A stretch of DNA of 64,000 nt from WHSW01 sp963777775. GTDB lineage: Bacteria > Actinomycetota > Thermoleophilia > Solirubrobacterales > 70-9. Positions 34,157-42,254 of the stretch are shown here, in pieces (position 1 is the first letter of the stretch; each line of letters opens with the position of its first letter). The notes beneath the pieces are model-generated. The model was not told where the DNA came from. It ran no database searches and saw only the letters and a list, made by a program, of their open reading frames with translations. The stretch is taken from positions 434,001 to 498,000 of the forward strand of contig CAVZRL010000005.1 of the NCBI GenBank assembly GCA_963777775.1, written 5' to 3'. The translations under genes and the position numbers were made by a program.

Positions 34157-35164
34157 CTACCAGGCCGCGGCGATCAGGCCCCTGATCTCCCCCTCGTCGG
34201 GCGGGTCCGGCGTCAGGCCGAGCTCGGGCCGGGCGAGGATCGTCTTCACCGCCTCGTCGAGCGAAGCCTCCTCGGCGCCGAGCGCCGCGAGCCGGACGCG
34301 GCCCCCGGCGAGCTCCTCGACCCGCTTGCCAAGCCGGTCCCGCCTCGTACCGAGGGCCCGCGCAAGGGCGGTCATCTGCTTGCCGGCCCGGGGGACCATG
34401 GCCTCGGCCACGCGTGGCAGGATCGCCGCGTTGGTCTCGGCATGCGGGATTCGCAGGGTCCGGACCAGCGACTGACAGATCACGTGATGGAGCGCGAACA
34501 GGGCCGAATCGAGCGCGTAGGCGCAGAGCACGGCACCGAGCGCCAGCGGCGCCGGGTCGCGCTCGGCGGGCGCGGCGTCGAGCGCCTTGGCGATCAGGCC
34601 GGCGCCGCGCAGGGCGCTCATCCGCGAGACCGGGTTGGCGAGCGGCGTGTAGAGCGAGTCGGCGCCGTGGGCGAGCGCGTTGATCGCGCTCGCGCGCAAC
34701 CGCTGCTCGGGCAGGCTCGCCATCACCGGCGGATCGGCGAGCACGAGCTCGGGCCGGAGCAGGCCGGAAGCCGCCGGGTAGCCCTCCGGGAGGCGGTGGA
34801 TGCGGGTCATCTCGGCGCCCGAGAGGGTGGTCGGCAGCGCGGCGACGCTGCCGCCGCGCACCGCTGCGACGGCTTTCGCGACGTCGATCACCCGCCCGCC
34901 TCCGAGCGCGACCAGGGCGGAGGCCGAGACCTCGTCGACGATCCGGGCCGCGACCTCGCTGACCGGGCCGGGGGCGACGTGGTGAAAGCCGGCCGCGCCC
35001 TCGGCGAGCTCGAGCGGAGCGGCCCCCATCGCCCGCTCGGTCGTCAGCAGCTCGTAGGCGCCGAAGTCGTGCGCGTCGAGGATCTCGGGCGAGTCGCCGA
35101 TCACCCCGGCGCGAAAGTAGATCGTCCGCTCGCCGTCGCGCCAGGTGAACTCGCTGTCGCTCAA
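34157..35164 (-). CDS. Iron-type alcohol dehydrogenase family protein, maleylacetate reductase-like
   Basis: 335 residues. It has the NAD-binding GGGRVIDVAKAVAA, SGAEMTRIH and a long helical C-terminal domain. The region usually reading HxLCHxLGGxFxxPHAETHA reads HHVICQSLVRTLRIPHAETNAAIL here, so the usual CH becomes CQ and the usual TH becomes TN, two changes at metal or substrate positions. The enzyme class (maleylacetate reductase or other) is therefore uncertain. The best start is TTG 35164, one base after the tRNA-Thr 3' end, giving FTWRDGERTIYF at the N-terminus as in relatives; a GTG 20 codons downstream is the fallback. Confidence 0.82.
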   Translation of the reverse strand: MSDSEFTWRDGERTIYFRAGVIGDSPEILDAHDFGAYELLTTERAMGAAPLELAEGAAGFHHVAPGPVSEVAARIVDEVSASALVALGGGRVIDVAKAVAAVRGGSVAALPTTLSGAEMTRIHRLPEGYPAASGLLRPELVLADPPVMASLPEQRLRASAINALAHGADSLYTPLANPVSRMSALRGAGLIAKALDAAPAERDPAPLALGAVLCAYALDSALFALHHVICQSLVRTLRIPHAETNAAILPRVAEAMVPRAGKQMTALARALGTRRDRLGKRVEELAGGRVRLAALGAEEASLDEAVKTILARPELGLTPDPPDEGEIRGLIAAAW

Positions 35165-35165
35165 G

Positions 35166-35238
35166 AGCCCGGAGTGGGACTCGAACCCACAGCCTGTCGC
35201 TTACAAGGCGACTGCTCCACCAGTTGAGCTATCCGGGC
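35166..35238 (-). tRNA. tRNA-Thr (anticodon TGT)
   Basis: On the minus strand a 73-base cloverleaf runs from GCCCGGA to TCCGGGC plus discriminator T. The D-arm is AGCTCAACTGGTGGAGC; the anticodon stem GTCGC/GCGAC encloses loop CTTGTAA with anticodon TGT; the variable loop is short; the T-arm has GGTTCGAGTCC. CCA is not encoded. It reads ACA and, by wobble, other Thr codons. A TAGATT -10 lies 11 bases upstream. The next gene's TTG follows its 3' end by one base. Confidence 0.96.
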
Positions 35239-35249
35239 GCTGCCGACCT

Positions 35250-35255
35250 AATCTA
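35250..35255 (-). promoter_or_regulatory. tRNA-Thr -10 element TAGATT
   Basis: TAGATT on the minus strand ends 11 bases before the mature tRNA 5' end, so transcription would start about four bases upstream of the tRNA. No good TTGACA is visible at the -35 position. Confidence 0.55.
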
Positions 35256-35288
35256 CGCGGCTCGGGTGCGGCGCCCGGGCTCTGGCGC

Positions 35289-35984
35289 CTAGACCAGCAC
35301 CTCGCGGCCGTCGATGTGTGCCGCGACCTTGCGCTTGACTCGCTGCAGCGCGTTGTCGACGGTCTTCGTGTCGCACTCGAGCCGCTCTCCGATCTGCTCG
35401 TAGGAGTGGCCGTCGAGATAGAGCGAGAGCACCCGGCTCTCGAGTTCCGAGAGGACGCTCGACAGGCAGGAGACGAGCGCCGAGAGCTCCTCGCTGGCGA
35501 TCACCCGCTCGGCCGGCTCATCCGAGATCGGGCCCGGGAGGATCTCCTCGAGCGTGGTCTCGGCCTCGCCCGCCGCCGCCGGCGACTGGGCGAACGACAC
35601 GTACTGGTTCAGCGGCGCGTGCTTGTTGCGGCTCGCGGTCTTGACCGCGGTGATGATCTGGCGGGTGATACAGAGCTCGGCGAAGTTGCGAAAGCTCGAC
35701 TCGCGGTCGGAGCGGAAGTCGCGGATCGCCTTGTAGAGCCCGACCAGGCCCTCCTGGATCAGATCCTCGGAGTCCCCGCCGAGCAGGAAGTACGAGGACG
35801 CCTTGAGCCGGACGAAGCCGCGGTAGCGCTTGATGATCCGCTCATAGGCATCGGCGCTGCCTCGCTTGGCAAGCGCGACGAGGTACGTATCCTCAAGCTC
35901 GGGTTGAGATTGACTGCGGCGCGCGGCCGCCTGGGCAGGTTGCGGGTTGGGGACGGGGTACTGCTCGGTGGTAGGCACGGCCAC
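35289..35984 (-). CDS. sigH: RNA polymerase sigma factor SigH (sigma-30 type)
   Basis: 231 residues. Region 2 has DTYLVALAKRGSADAYERIIKRYRGFVR and DSEDLIQEGLVGLYKAIRDF with FAELCITRQIITAVKTASR; region 4 has LSELESRVLSLYLDGHSYEQIGERLECDTKTVDNALQRVKRK. This is the Bacillus SigH type, which there drives early sporulation and stationary-phase genes. The position next to rlmB and cysS matches the Bacillus order. GTG 35984 is preceded by GGAGG with good spacing, after a structured leader of about 110 bases and a consensus promoter. Confidence 0.93.
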   Translation of the reverse strand: MAVPTTEQYPVPNPQPAQAAARRSQSQPELEDTYLVALAKRGSADAYERIIKRYRGFVRLKASSYFLLGGDSEDLIQEGLVGLYKAIRDFRSDRESSFRNFAELCITRQIITAVKTASRNKHAPLNQYVSFAQSPAAAGEAETTLEEILPGPISDEPAERVIASEELSALVSCLSSVLSELESRVLSLYLDGHSYEQIGERLECDTKTVDNALQRVKRKVAAHIDGREVLV

Positions 35985-36098
35985 TGGTCCTCCAAACTTG
36001 TCGATTGGCTGGAACCTGTGGCGCCCGTACCTCCCGTAGAGGCGCCCTCTCCTCGGATGGCCGCCGGTCGAAGCTCGACCTTTAGTTCACCCTTATGC

Positions 36099-36133
36099 GC
36101 GGCATATTAGGCCGCGTCGCATTGTTCTGTCAA
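36099..36133 (-). promoter_or_regulatory. sigH: sigH promoter TTGACA-18-TAATAT with a palindrome over the -10
   Basis: Minus-strand TTGACA (36128-36133) and TAATAT (36104-36109) with an 18-base spacer. The -10 lies inside an inverted repeat, GCGGC-N7-GCCGC (36099-36115), which has only one mismatch inside the arms and could be an operator. The leader also has a GGTCGA-AGC-TCGACC hairpin (36066-36080). Confidence 0.7.
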
Positions 36134-36195
36134 CCTCGGACGCGATCGCGCAAGATTCGTTGCAGCCACTGTCATCCGTCCGCGACGGCTGGTAG

Positions 36196-36864
36196 TCAGC
36201 TGCGTCCGCGCTGGCGCACCGACTCGAACAGGAGCGCCGTCGCCGCTGCGGAAACGTTGAGCGACGCCACCTTCCCGCCGACCGGGACCGAGACCAGGCG
36301 ATCACAGCTCGCGGCCACCCGCCGGCGCAGGCCTCTGCCCTCGCTGCCCAGGACGATGACGAGCTTGCCGGTCAGGTCGGTCTCGGTGTAGCGATCGGTC
36401 GCCTCGGCGTCGGCGCCGTAGATCCAGGCTCCGGCGTCCTTGGCCTGCGCGAGCCAGACGGCGAGGTTCGTCACCCGCGCGACCGCGAGGTGCTCGACGG
36501 CACCCGCCGACGCCTTGCAGGCCGCGGCGGTGACAGCGGCCGCGCGCCGGCCGCAGATCACCACCCCGCCGGCGCCGGCCGCCTCGGCGGACCGGCAGAC
36601 GGCGCCGAGGTTGCGCGGGTCCTGGACCTGGTCGAGGGCGACCACGAGCGCCTCGGGTCGGTCGAGCAACGCCGCCGGGTCCGCGTACGGGTAGGGCTCG
36701 ACCTCGGCGACCGCGCCCTGGTGATCGGGCGATCCCGCGAGCCGCGTGAGCTCGTCGGCGTCGAGGTCGGCGCCGGTCCAGGTCCGCAGCACGCGGCGCC
36801 GCCCGCGCCTGGCCTCGGCGACCGGCCGGCGGCCGTAGATGATCTGCGGCCGGGCCTCGGCCAC
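36196..36864 (-). CDS. rlmB: 23S rRNA 2'-O-methyltransferase RlmB/TrmH-type (SpoU family)
   Basis: 222 residues. A short substrate-binding N-terminus (IYGRRPVAEARRG) precedes the SPOUT knot domain with the three SpoU motifs: LDQVQDPRNLGAVCRSAEAAG, VIVLGSEGRGL and VSVPVGGKVASLNVSAAATALLFE. It methylates a ribose in 23S rRNA (G2251 in E. coli for RlmB) using S-adenosylmethionine. It lies 5 bases after cysS on the same strand and upstream of sigH, as in Bacillus. GTG start. Confidence 0.92.
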   Translation of the reverse strand: MAEARPQIIYGRRPVAEARRGRRRVLRTWTGADLDADELTRLAGSPDHQGAVAEVEPYPYADPAALLDRPEALVVALDQVQDPRNLGAVCRSAEAAGAGGVVICGRRAAAVTAAACKASAGAVEHLAVARVTNLAVWLAQAKDAGAWIYGADAEATDRYTETDLTGKLVIVLGSEGRGLRRRVAASCDRLVSVPVGGKVASLNVSAAATALLFESVRQRGRS

Positions 36865-36869
36865 GCGAT

Positions 36870-38225
36870 CTATCCGCGCCGCCGCAGGCGGGCCCCGTCG
36901 GGCGTGTCGCGAACCTCCCAGCCGCGCTCGGCAAGCCGATCACGGACGCGGTCGGCGCGCTCGAAGTCACGCGCCGCACGGGCGGCTTCGCGCTCGGCCA
37001 GCAACGCTTGCGCCTCCGCGTCCGCCGGCTCGGCCGGGGACTCGAGCAGCGACTCGAGCCCGAGCAGCTCGAGCAGACCGGCGAGCGCCGTGCGTGCTCC
37101 CGGAAGCGCGCGGCGGTTGCCCTCGTTGATCAGCTCGAAGAGCTCCGCCCACGCGCGCGGGGTGTTGAAGTCGTCGGCGAGCGCGGCGACGAACCGATCT
37201 CGTCGCTCGGCGACGTACGGGTCCTCGGCGCCCGCAGGGTCCGGCTCGGCGAGGAAGTTGCGGATCCGCTCCAGCGTCGCCCGAGCCTGTGCCAGGGCCT
37301 GTTCGGAGAACTCGAGCGGCTGGCGATAGTGCCCGGAGGTCAGGTACGCGACCAGCGCCTCGGCTCCGAAGCGCTCGATCGCCTCGGAAAGCTGGAAGAT
37401 GTTGCCGACCGACTTCGACATCTTCTCCTCGTCGGTGCGGACCATTCCGTTGTGCATCCAGATCCGCGCCAGCGGGGCGCCACGGGCCGCCTCGGTCTGG
37501 GCGATCTCGTTCTCGTGGTGGGGGAAGACGAGATCCGACCCGCCTCCGTGGATCGCGAAGTCGACGCCGAGCAGCTTCTCGGCCATCGCCGAGCACTCGA
37601 TGTGCCAGCCCGGCCTGCCCTCACCCCACGGCGAGGGCCAGGCCGTGTCCTCGTCCGGCTTGCGCGCCTTCCAAAGCGCGAAGTCGAGTGGATCCTCCTT
37701 CAGGCTCGCGGTGCCCGCCTCCTCGCCCTGGTCCATCTGCTCGGGCTCGCGGTTGGAGAGCTTGCCGTAGCCGTCGAAGCTGCGGACCCTGAAGTAGACG
37801 TCGCCGGAGGCCTCATAGGCATGCCCGGACTCGACCAGGGCTTCGATCAGGGCGACGATCTCGCCCATCGTCTCGCTCGCGAGCGGCTCGGCATCGGGGC
37901 GCCCGATTCCGAGCGCGTCGGTATCGGCGACGTACAACCGCGTCATCTCGGCTGCGTGCTCCGCCGATCCGGCGCCGAGCCCGCGCGCCGCCTCGTAGAT
38001 CTTGTCGTTGACGTCGGTGACGTTGATGACCAAGCTCGGCTCCAGGCCCTGGCGGGCGAGGAAGCGGCGCAGGAGGAGGAAGATCACGTACGGGCGGGCG
38101 TTGCCGACGTGGATCCGCGAGTAGACCGTCGGCCCGCAGGCGTAGATTCCCACCGCCGGCGGGTCGCGCGGCTCGAGCGGCCGCACCTCGCCGCTCAGCG
38201 TGTCGTGGATCCGGATCTCGGCCAT
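36870..38225 (-). CDS. cysS: Cysteinyl-tRNA synthetase
   Basis: 451 residues, class I synthetase. It has CGPTVYSRIHVGNARPYV (zinc Cys and HIGH equivalent HVGN), HIECSAMAEKLLG, FPHHENEIAQ with the zinc ligands, and KMSKSVGN. The C-terminal helical anticodon domain is complete. ATG 38225 is 6 bases after TAGCAT (38232-38237), predicting a leaderless mRNA that continues into rlmB. Confidence 0.96.
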   Translation of the reverse strand: MAEIRIHDTLSGEVRPLEPRDPPAVGIYACGPTVYSRIHVGNARPYVIFLLLRRFLARQGLEPSLVINVTDVNDKIYEAARGLGAGSAEHAAEMTRLYVADTDALGIGRPDAEPLASETMGEIVALIEALVESGHAYEASGDVYFRVRSFDGYGKLSNREPEQMDQGEEAGTASLKEDPLDFALWKARKPDEDTAWPSPWGEGRPGWHIECSAMAEKLLGVDFAIHGGGSDLVFPHHENEIAQTEAARGAPLARIWMHNGMVRTDEEKMSKSVGNIFQLSEAIERFGAEALVAYLTSGHYRQPLEFSEQALAQARATLERIRNFLAEPDPAGAEDPYVAERRDRFVAALADDFNTPRAWAELFELINEGNRRALPGARTALAGLLELLGLESLLESPAEPADAEAQALLAEREAARAARDFERADRVRDRLAERGWEVRDTPDGARLRRRG

Positions 38226-38251
38226 GGCGCGATGCTATGCGCCGGCGGGCG

Positions 38252-39907
38252 TCAGGACAGCTCGCGCTTCAGCACCTTGCCGGTCGCGTTGCGCGGCAGC
38301 GAGTCCAGGAAGGCGATCTCGCGCGGGACCTTGTAGCGGGCCAGGTTGCGCCTCACGTGCTCCTTGAGCTCGTCCTCGCCGAGTGAGCCGTGCTCGCGGA
38401 GGACGACGAACGCCTTCAGGCGCTGGCCGAACTCGTCGTCGTCCACCCCGATCACGGCCACCTCGGCGATCGCGGCGTGCGAGGCGAGCAGGTCCTCGAC
38501 CTCGCGCGGGAACACGTTCTCGCCGCCCGAGACGATCATCTCATCGTCGCGGCCGTCGATGAACAGCCGCCCGTCGCGGTCGAAGTGCCCGACGTCGCCC
38601 GACGAGAGCAGGCCCTCGACGACCTCCTTGCCGCCGCCGCCGGTATAGCCCTCGAACGCCATCTCGTTGCCGACGAACACCCGCCCGGTCTTTCCCGCCG
38701 GCAGCTCGGCACCATCGGGATCGACGATCTTGACCGCGGTCCCGCGTGGTGGCAGGCCGGCGGTGCCGGGCGCCGCGCGCAGGTCCTCGGGAGTCGCGAT
38801 CGTCGCCCAGGCGACCTCCGTGGAGCCGTACAGGTTGTAGAGGTTGTCGCCGAAGCGGTCCATCCACTCGATCGCCAGCGGACCGGGAAGCGCCGAGCCG
38901 CTGGCCGCGGTCACCCGCAGCGATGGCAGCGAATAGCGGTCCAGCACCTGGTCGGGGAGTTGGAGGATCCGCTGCAGCATGACCGGCACGACGACCAGGG
39001 CGGTCGCCCCGCGCTCCTGGACCGCGCGCAGCACGCGCTCGGGATCGAAGCGGCGCTCGAGCACGTAAGTCGACCCGAGCGAGAGGCCGAGCATGAAATG
39101 GGCAAGGCCCCACGAGTGGAACATCGGCGCCGCGATCATCGTCCGCTCGCCGGCCCGCATCGGGATCCGCGAGAACATCGCCGCCAGCGGGCCGAGCGTC
39201 TCGGGTTGCGCCCGCTGGGCCCCCTTCGGAGATCCGGTCGTGCCCGAGGTCAGGATCACGAACCGGCTCGATTCCTCGGGCGGCTCCAGGTCCGCGTCGT
39301 CGGCCTCGGAGATCAGCTGGTCGAGCAGCGGATCGTCGCCGGCGCCGTCCTCGGGCCAGGCGACCAGCCGCAGCAGGTCCCGGCCCGCCTCGGCGAGCAG
39401 CTCGACGAACTCGCCGTCATAGATCAGCGCCGCCGGGCGCTCGCGCTCGACGACGCCGACGAGCTGCGGCCCTGAGAAGGCGGTGTTCATGTAGAGCCCG
39501 CCGGCGCCGAGCTTCGAGACGGCGAGCGTCGCCTCGACGAAGCCCCGGTGGTTGCGGCACATGATCGCCACCCCGTCGTCCGGCCCCACCCCACGCTCGG
39601 CTAAGGCGCGGGCGAGCGCGTTCGAGCGCCGGTGCATCTCGGCGTAGGTCAGTGAGCCGGCCTCGTCGATCACGATCGGCCGATCCGGGTCGCTGATCGC
39701 GACCCCGGCGACGCCGGCGGCCGGCGACGCCCCCCAGCGGACCAGCTCGTGCGCCACCCGGACCAGCTTGTCGGGACGCAACGGGCGGATCACCCCCGCC
39801 CCGGCCAGGGTGCGGAGGTTGAAGGGCAGGTCGGTGAGCTGGCCGAGCGGGCCGATCCTGACCTGCTGCGCGAGCCGATGGGGGGAGGCGAAACGGCCCA
39901 GGTCCAT
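38252..39907 (-). CDS. Acyl-CoA synthetase (AMP-forming)
   Basis: 551 residues, ANL superfamily. AMP-binding motif ILTSGTTGSPKGAQR, adenylate motif YGSTEVAWATIA, TGRVFVGNEMAFEGYT and DGRLFIDGRDDEMIVSGGENVFPREVE, and the C-terminal catalytic Lys in NATGKVLKREL. It activates a carboxylic acid, probably a fatty acid, to its CoA thioester. The N-terminal 60 residues include a basic helix (RLAQQVRIGPLGQL) that may touch membranes. ATG 39907 lies 8 bases after TAGAGT, which overlaps the ispF stop; the open frame upstream is not protein-like. Confidence 0.92.
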   Translation of the reverse strand: MDLGRFASPHRLAQQVRIGPLGQLTDLPFNLRTLAGAGVIRPLRPDKLVRVAHELVRWGASPAAGVAGVAISDPDRPIVIDEAGSLTYAEMHRRSNALARALAERGVGPDDGVAIMCRNHRGFVEATLAVSKLGAGGLYMNTAFSGPQLVGVVERERPAALIYDGEFVELLAEAGRDLLRLVAWPEDGAGDDPLLDQLISEADDADLEPPEESSRFVILTSGTTGSPKGAQRAQPETLGPLAAMFSRIPMRAGERTMIAAPMFHSWGLAHFMLGLSLGSTYVLERRFDPERVLRAVQERGATALVVVPVMLQRILQLPDQVLDRYSLPSLRVTAASGSALPGPLAIEWMDRFGDNLYNLYGSTEVAWATIATPEDLRAAPGTAGLPPRGTAVKIVDPDGAELPAGKTGRVFVGNEMAFEGYTGGGGKEVVEGLLSSGDVGHFDRDGRLFIDGRDDEMIVSGGENVFPREVEDLLASHAAIAEVAVIGVDDDEFGQRLKAFVVLREHGSLGEDELKEHVRRNLARYKVPREIAFLDSLPRNATGKVLKRELS

Positions 39908-39918
39908 GACCCCGGACT

Positions 39919-40377
39919 CTACGCGGGCGAGTCGAGGAGGGCGATCGCCAGCGCGGCGATCCCCTCCCCGCGCCCGATCCAACCCATGCCCTCGTTGGTC
40001 GTCGCCTTGACGCTGACCGGCGCGCCGAGGACCGACGCGAGGTTGCTCTGCATCTGCTCGCGGTGGTGATCGAGCCGCGGCCGCTCACAGACCACCGTCA
40101 CGTCGACGTTGGCGACCGGGCCGCCGAGCAGTCCGAGCACGGTTCTGAGCAAATCGATCGAGTCCGCGTCGCGCCATCGCTCCTCGTCGGCAGGAAAGTG
40201 GGTCCCGAGGTCGCCGAGCCCGGCGGCCCCGAGCAGGGCGTCGATCACGGCGTGGGTGACCACGTCGGCGTCCGAATGTCCCTCGAGCCCCTGATCGTGC
40301 GAGACCTCCACCCCACCGAGCACCAGCCTGCGGCCCGCGGCGAAGCGGTGGCTGTCATAACCGATCCCCGCTCTCAT
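39919..40377 (-). CDS. ispF: 2-C-methyl-D-erythritol 2,4-cyclodiphosphate synthase
   Basis: 152 residues. Metal and substrate motifs are intact: GIGYDSHRFAAGR (zinc Asp/His), GGVEVSHDQGLEGHSDADV, HFPADEERWRDADS and KATTNEGMGWIGRGEGIAALA. It closes the diphosphate ring in the MEP isoprenoid pathway. Its ATG overlaps the stop of the PHP gene (ATGA). ispD lies 2 kb upstream, separated by the PHP gene and a divergent pair of membrane-protein genes. Confidence 0.95.
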   Translation of the reverse strand: MRAGIGYDSHRFAAGRRLVLGGVEVSHDQGLEGHSDADVVTHAVIDALLGAAGLGDLGTHFPADEERWRDADSIDLLRTVLGLLGGPVANVDVTVVCERPRLDHHREQMQSNLASVLGAPVSVKATTNEGMGWIGRGEGIAALAIALLDSPA

Positions 40378-41198
40378 CCGAGCGGCTCCATCCGGCGCCG
40401 GCGCCGCTCGAAGACCGCGATCTCCGCGATCCCCCACTCCCCCATCCGCTCCACGGCACGATCGTAATCGCGGCCGACATCCTCTGGGACGTGGGCGTCG
40501 GAGGAGAGCGCGAACGAGGCGCCGGCGTCGACGCACATCTCCGCGAAGGCATCGGACGGGTACAGCTCGCCGACCGGCTTGTGCAGCCCGGCGGTCGAGA
40601 CCTCGACAGCGATCCCGGTCTCGGCGATCGCCTCGACCGTCGGCTCGTAGTAGAAGCGCGGGTCGCGCCGGGGCGTGGGACGGCGATCGCCCCAGACCTT
40701 GACCAGGTCGGGGTGGGCGAGGATGTCGTAGAGACCCGAGCGGACCGCGGCCTCGAGCGCCTCGAAGTAGAGGCCCCAGACGCGGTCCGGATCGCGGACC
40801 GCCTCCCAGACGTCGTAGACGTCCCAGTCCACCGCGCGGTCGCGGATGAAGTGGACCGAGCCGACCACGTAGTCGAACTCGTGCGCATCGAGGAGCGCTG
40901 CGATCCGGTCCTCGCGGCCGACGAGGTAGTCCATCTCGATCCCGAGCCGCAGCGGCGTCGAGCGGACGAACTCGCAGTAGTCGCCGAGGTCGTCGCGAGC
41001 GTTGTCGCGCCACGCTGGGTGGTCCCAGATCTCGAGCGCGTCGGTGAACCGGTCCACGTGCTCGGATGCGCCGAGCTCCCGGATCCCAGCCTCGCTCGCG
41101 GCCGCGAGGTAGCGCTCGACGTTCTCGGTCGTGAAGTACTCGGCCGGCGCCGCATCAGGATCGTCGGGGCGCAGGTGAACGTGATAATCCGTGAGCAC
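40374..41198 (-). CDS. PHP-domain phosphoesterase (histidinol-phosphatase HisK-like)
   Basis: 274 residues. The PHP metal motifs are DYHVHLR at the N-terminus, GASEHVDRF, GSVHFI, LAHPDLVKVWG and SSDAHVPEDVG. This set matches HisK-type histidinol phosphatases and other PHP phosphoesterases. GTG 41198 gives (M)LTDYHVHL, matching the family start. It is 8 bases after TAGCGT (41207-41212), shared with the divergent DUF389 gene. No other his gene is near, so a role in histidine synthesis is uncertain. Confidence 0.88.
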   Translation of the reverse strand: MLTDYHVHLRPDDPDAAPAEYFTTENVERYLAAASEAGIRELGASEHVDRFTDALEIWDHPAWRDNARDDLGDYCEFVRSTPLRLGIEMDYLVGREDRIAALLDAHEFDYVVGSVHFIRDRAVDWDVYDVWEAVRDPDRVWGLYFEALEAAVRSGLYDILAHPDLVKVWGDRRPTPRRDPRFYYEPTVEAIAETGIAVEVSTAGLHKPVGELYPSDAFAEMCVDAGASFALSSDAHVPEDVGRDYDRAVERMGEWGIAEIAVFERRRRRMEPLG

Positions 41199-41205
41199 GC
41201 CCCGG

Positions 41206-41212
41206 TACGCTA
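41206..41212. promoter_or_regulatory. Symmetric bidirectional -10 (PHP gene / DUF389 gene)
   Basis: TACGCTA holds TACGCT on the plus strand and TAGCGT on the minus strand, offset by one base. Exactly 8 bases separate each hexamer from the start codon it serves (GTG 41198 and ATG 41220). Only 21 bases lie between the two genes. Confidence 0.6.
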
Positions 41213-41219
41213 GCCCGCG

Positions 41220-42254
41220 ATGGTCCACCTGCGGATCGTGGTGCCGAGCTATCAGAGCGAGCACGTGCTCGACCTGCTCGGGCACATGGCGTCGGTCTGC
41301 AACCTGATCTTCCTCGAGCGGGCGGCGCGCAAGCCCGAGGGGGACGTGATCCTCTGCGACGTCGCGCGCGAGGAAGCGAGCGTGATCGTCTCCGACCTGC
41401 GTGAGCTCGAGGTCGACGTCGAGGGCTCGATCGCGATCGAGCAGATCGACTCGACGATCTCGGTCGCCGCCGACGCAGCCGAGCGCGCCGCCGTGGGCAG
41501 CCCCGGCGACGCCGTCGTCTGGGAGGAGGTCGAGGCGCGAACCTCCGAGAGCACCGAGCTGTCGTCGAACTACCTGCTCTTCATGGCCCTCGCCTGTCTG
41601 ATCGCCTCGGTCGGGATCCTGCTCGACTCTCCGATCCTGATCGTCGGCGCGATGATCGTCGGGCCGGAGTTCGGTCCGATCGCCGGCCTCTGCGTCGCCG
41701 TGGTCCAGCGCCGGCGTGAGGTTGCGCGGCGTTCGTTCGCGGCGCTGGCGATCGGCTTTCCGATCGGGATCACGGCGGCGTTCCTGTTCGCGCTCGCAAT
41801 TCGGGGCGTCGACCTCACCCCCGAGGGCTTCGCCGTCGACGAGCACCCGCTGACCGACTTCATCTCCCATCCCGACGCCTTCTCGTTCATCGTCGCCACC
41901 TTCGCCGGCGCCGCCGGCGTGCTCTCGCTGACCTCGGCGAAGTCCGGCGCCCTGATCGGCGTCCTGGTCTCGGTGACGACGATTCCGGCGGCGGCGAACA
42001 TCGGCGTCGCCGCCGCTTACACCGAGTGGTCCGAATGGCGCGGCGCGATGCTGCAGCTCGGGGTCAACCTGGCGGCGATCCTGATCGCGGGGATCGCGAC
42101 GCTGTACGTCCAGCGCCTGCTCTACATGCGCCGGCGCCGCGCCCACCTGCAAGACACCGCCCGTGAGGCGGCCGGGCTGCCCCTCGGCCACAGCCGGCGG
42201 GCCGACGGCTCGGCCTACAGCAGGCCGCCCGCGGGCACCGAGTCGCCGCGGTGA
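41220..42254 (+). CDS. DUF389 membrane protein
   Basis: 344 residues. The N-terminal about 110 residues form a soluble alpha-beta domain (RIVVPSYQSEHVLDLL, VSDLRELEVDVEGSI); the DUF389 membrane domain follows with about six TM helices and the marker SPILIVGAMIVGPEFGPIAG. The function is unknown; transport has been suggested for the family. ATG 41220 is 8 bases after TACGCT. The stop overlaps the start of a 53-residue membrane gene. Confidence 0.9.
   Translation: MVHLRIVVPSYQSEHVLDLLGHMASVCNLIFLERAARKPEGDVILCDVAREEASVIVSDLRELEVDVEGSIAIEQIDSTISVAADAAERAAVGSPGDAVVWEEVEARTSESTELSSNYLLFMALACLIASVGILLDSPILIVGAMIVGPEFGPIAGLCVAVVQRRREVARRSFAALAIGFPIGITAAFLFALAIRGVDLTPEGFAVDEHPLTDFISHPDAFSFIVATFAGAAGVLSLTSAKSGALIGVLVSVTTIPAAANIGVAAAYTEWSEWRGAMLQLGVNLAAILIAGIATLYVQRLLYMRRRRAHLQDTAREAAGLPLGHSRRADGSAYSRPPAGTESPR

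Noticed and set aside
36093..36305. 70-codon minus-strand frame over the sigH promoter and rlmB end
   Set aside because: It overlaps the consensus sigH promoter and rlmB in a different frame and reads as low-complexity Arg/Ser.
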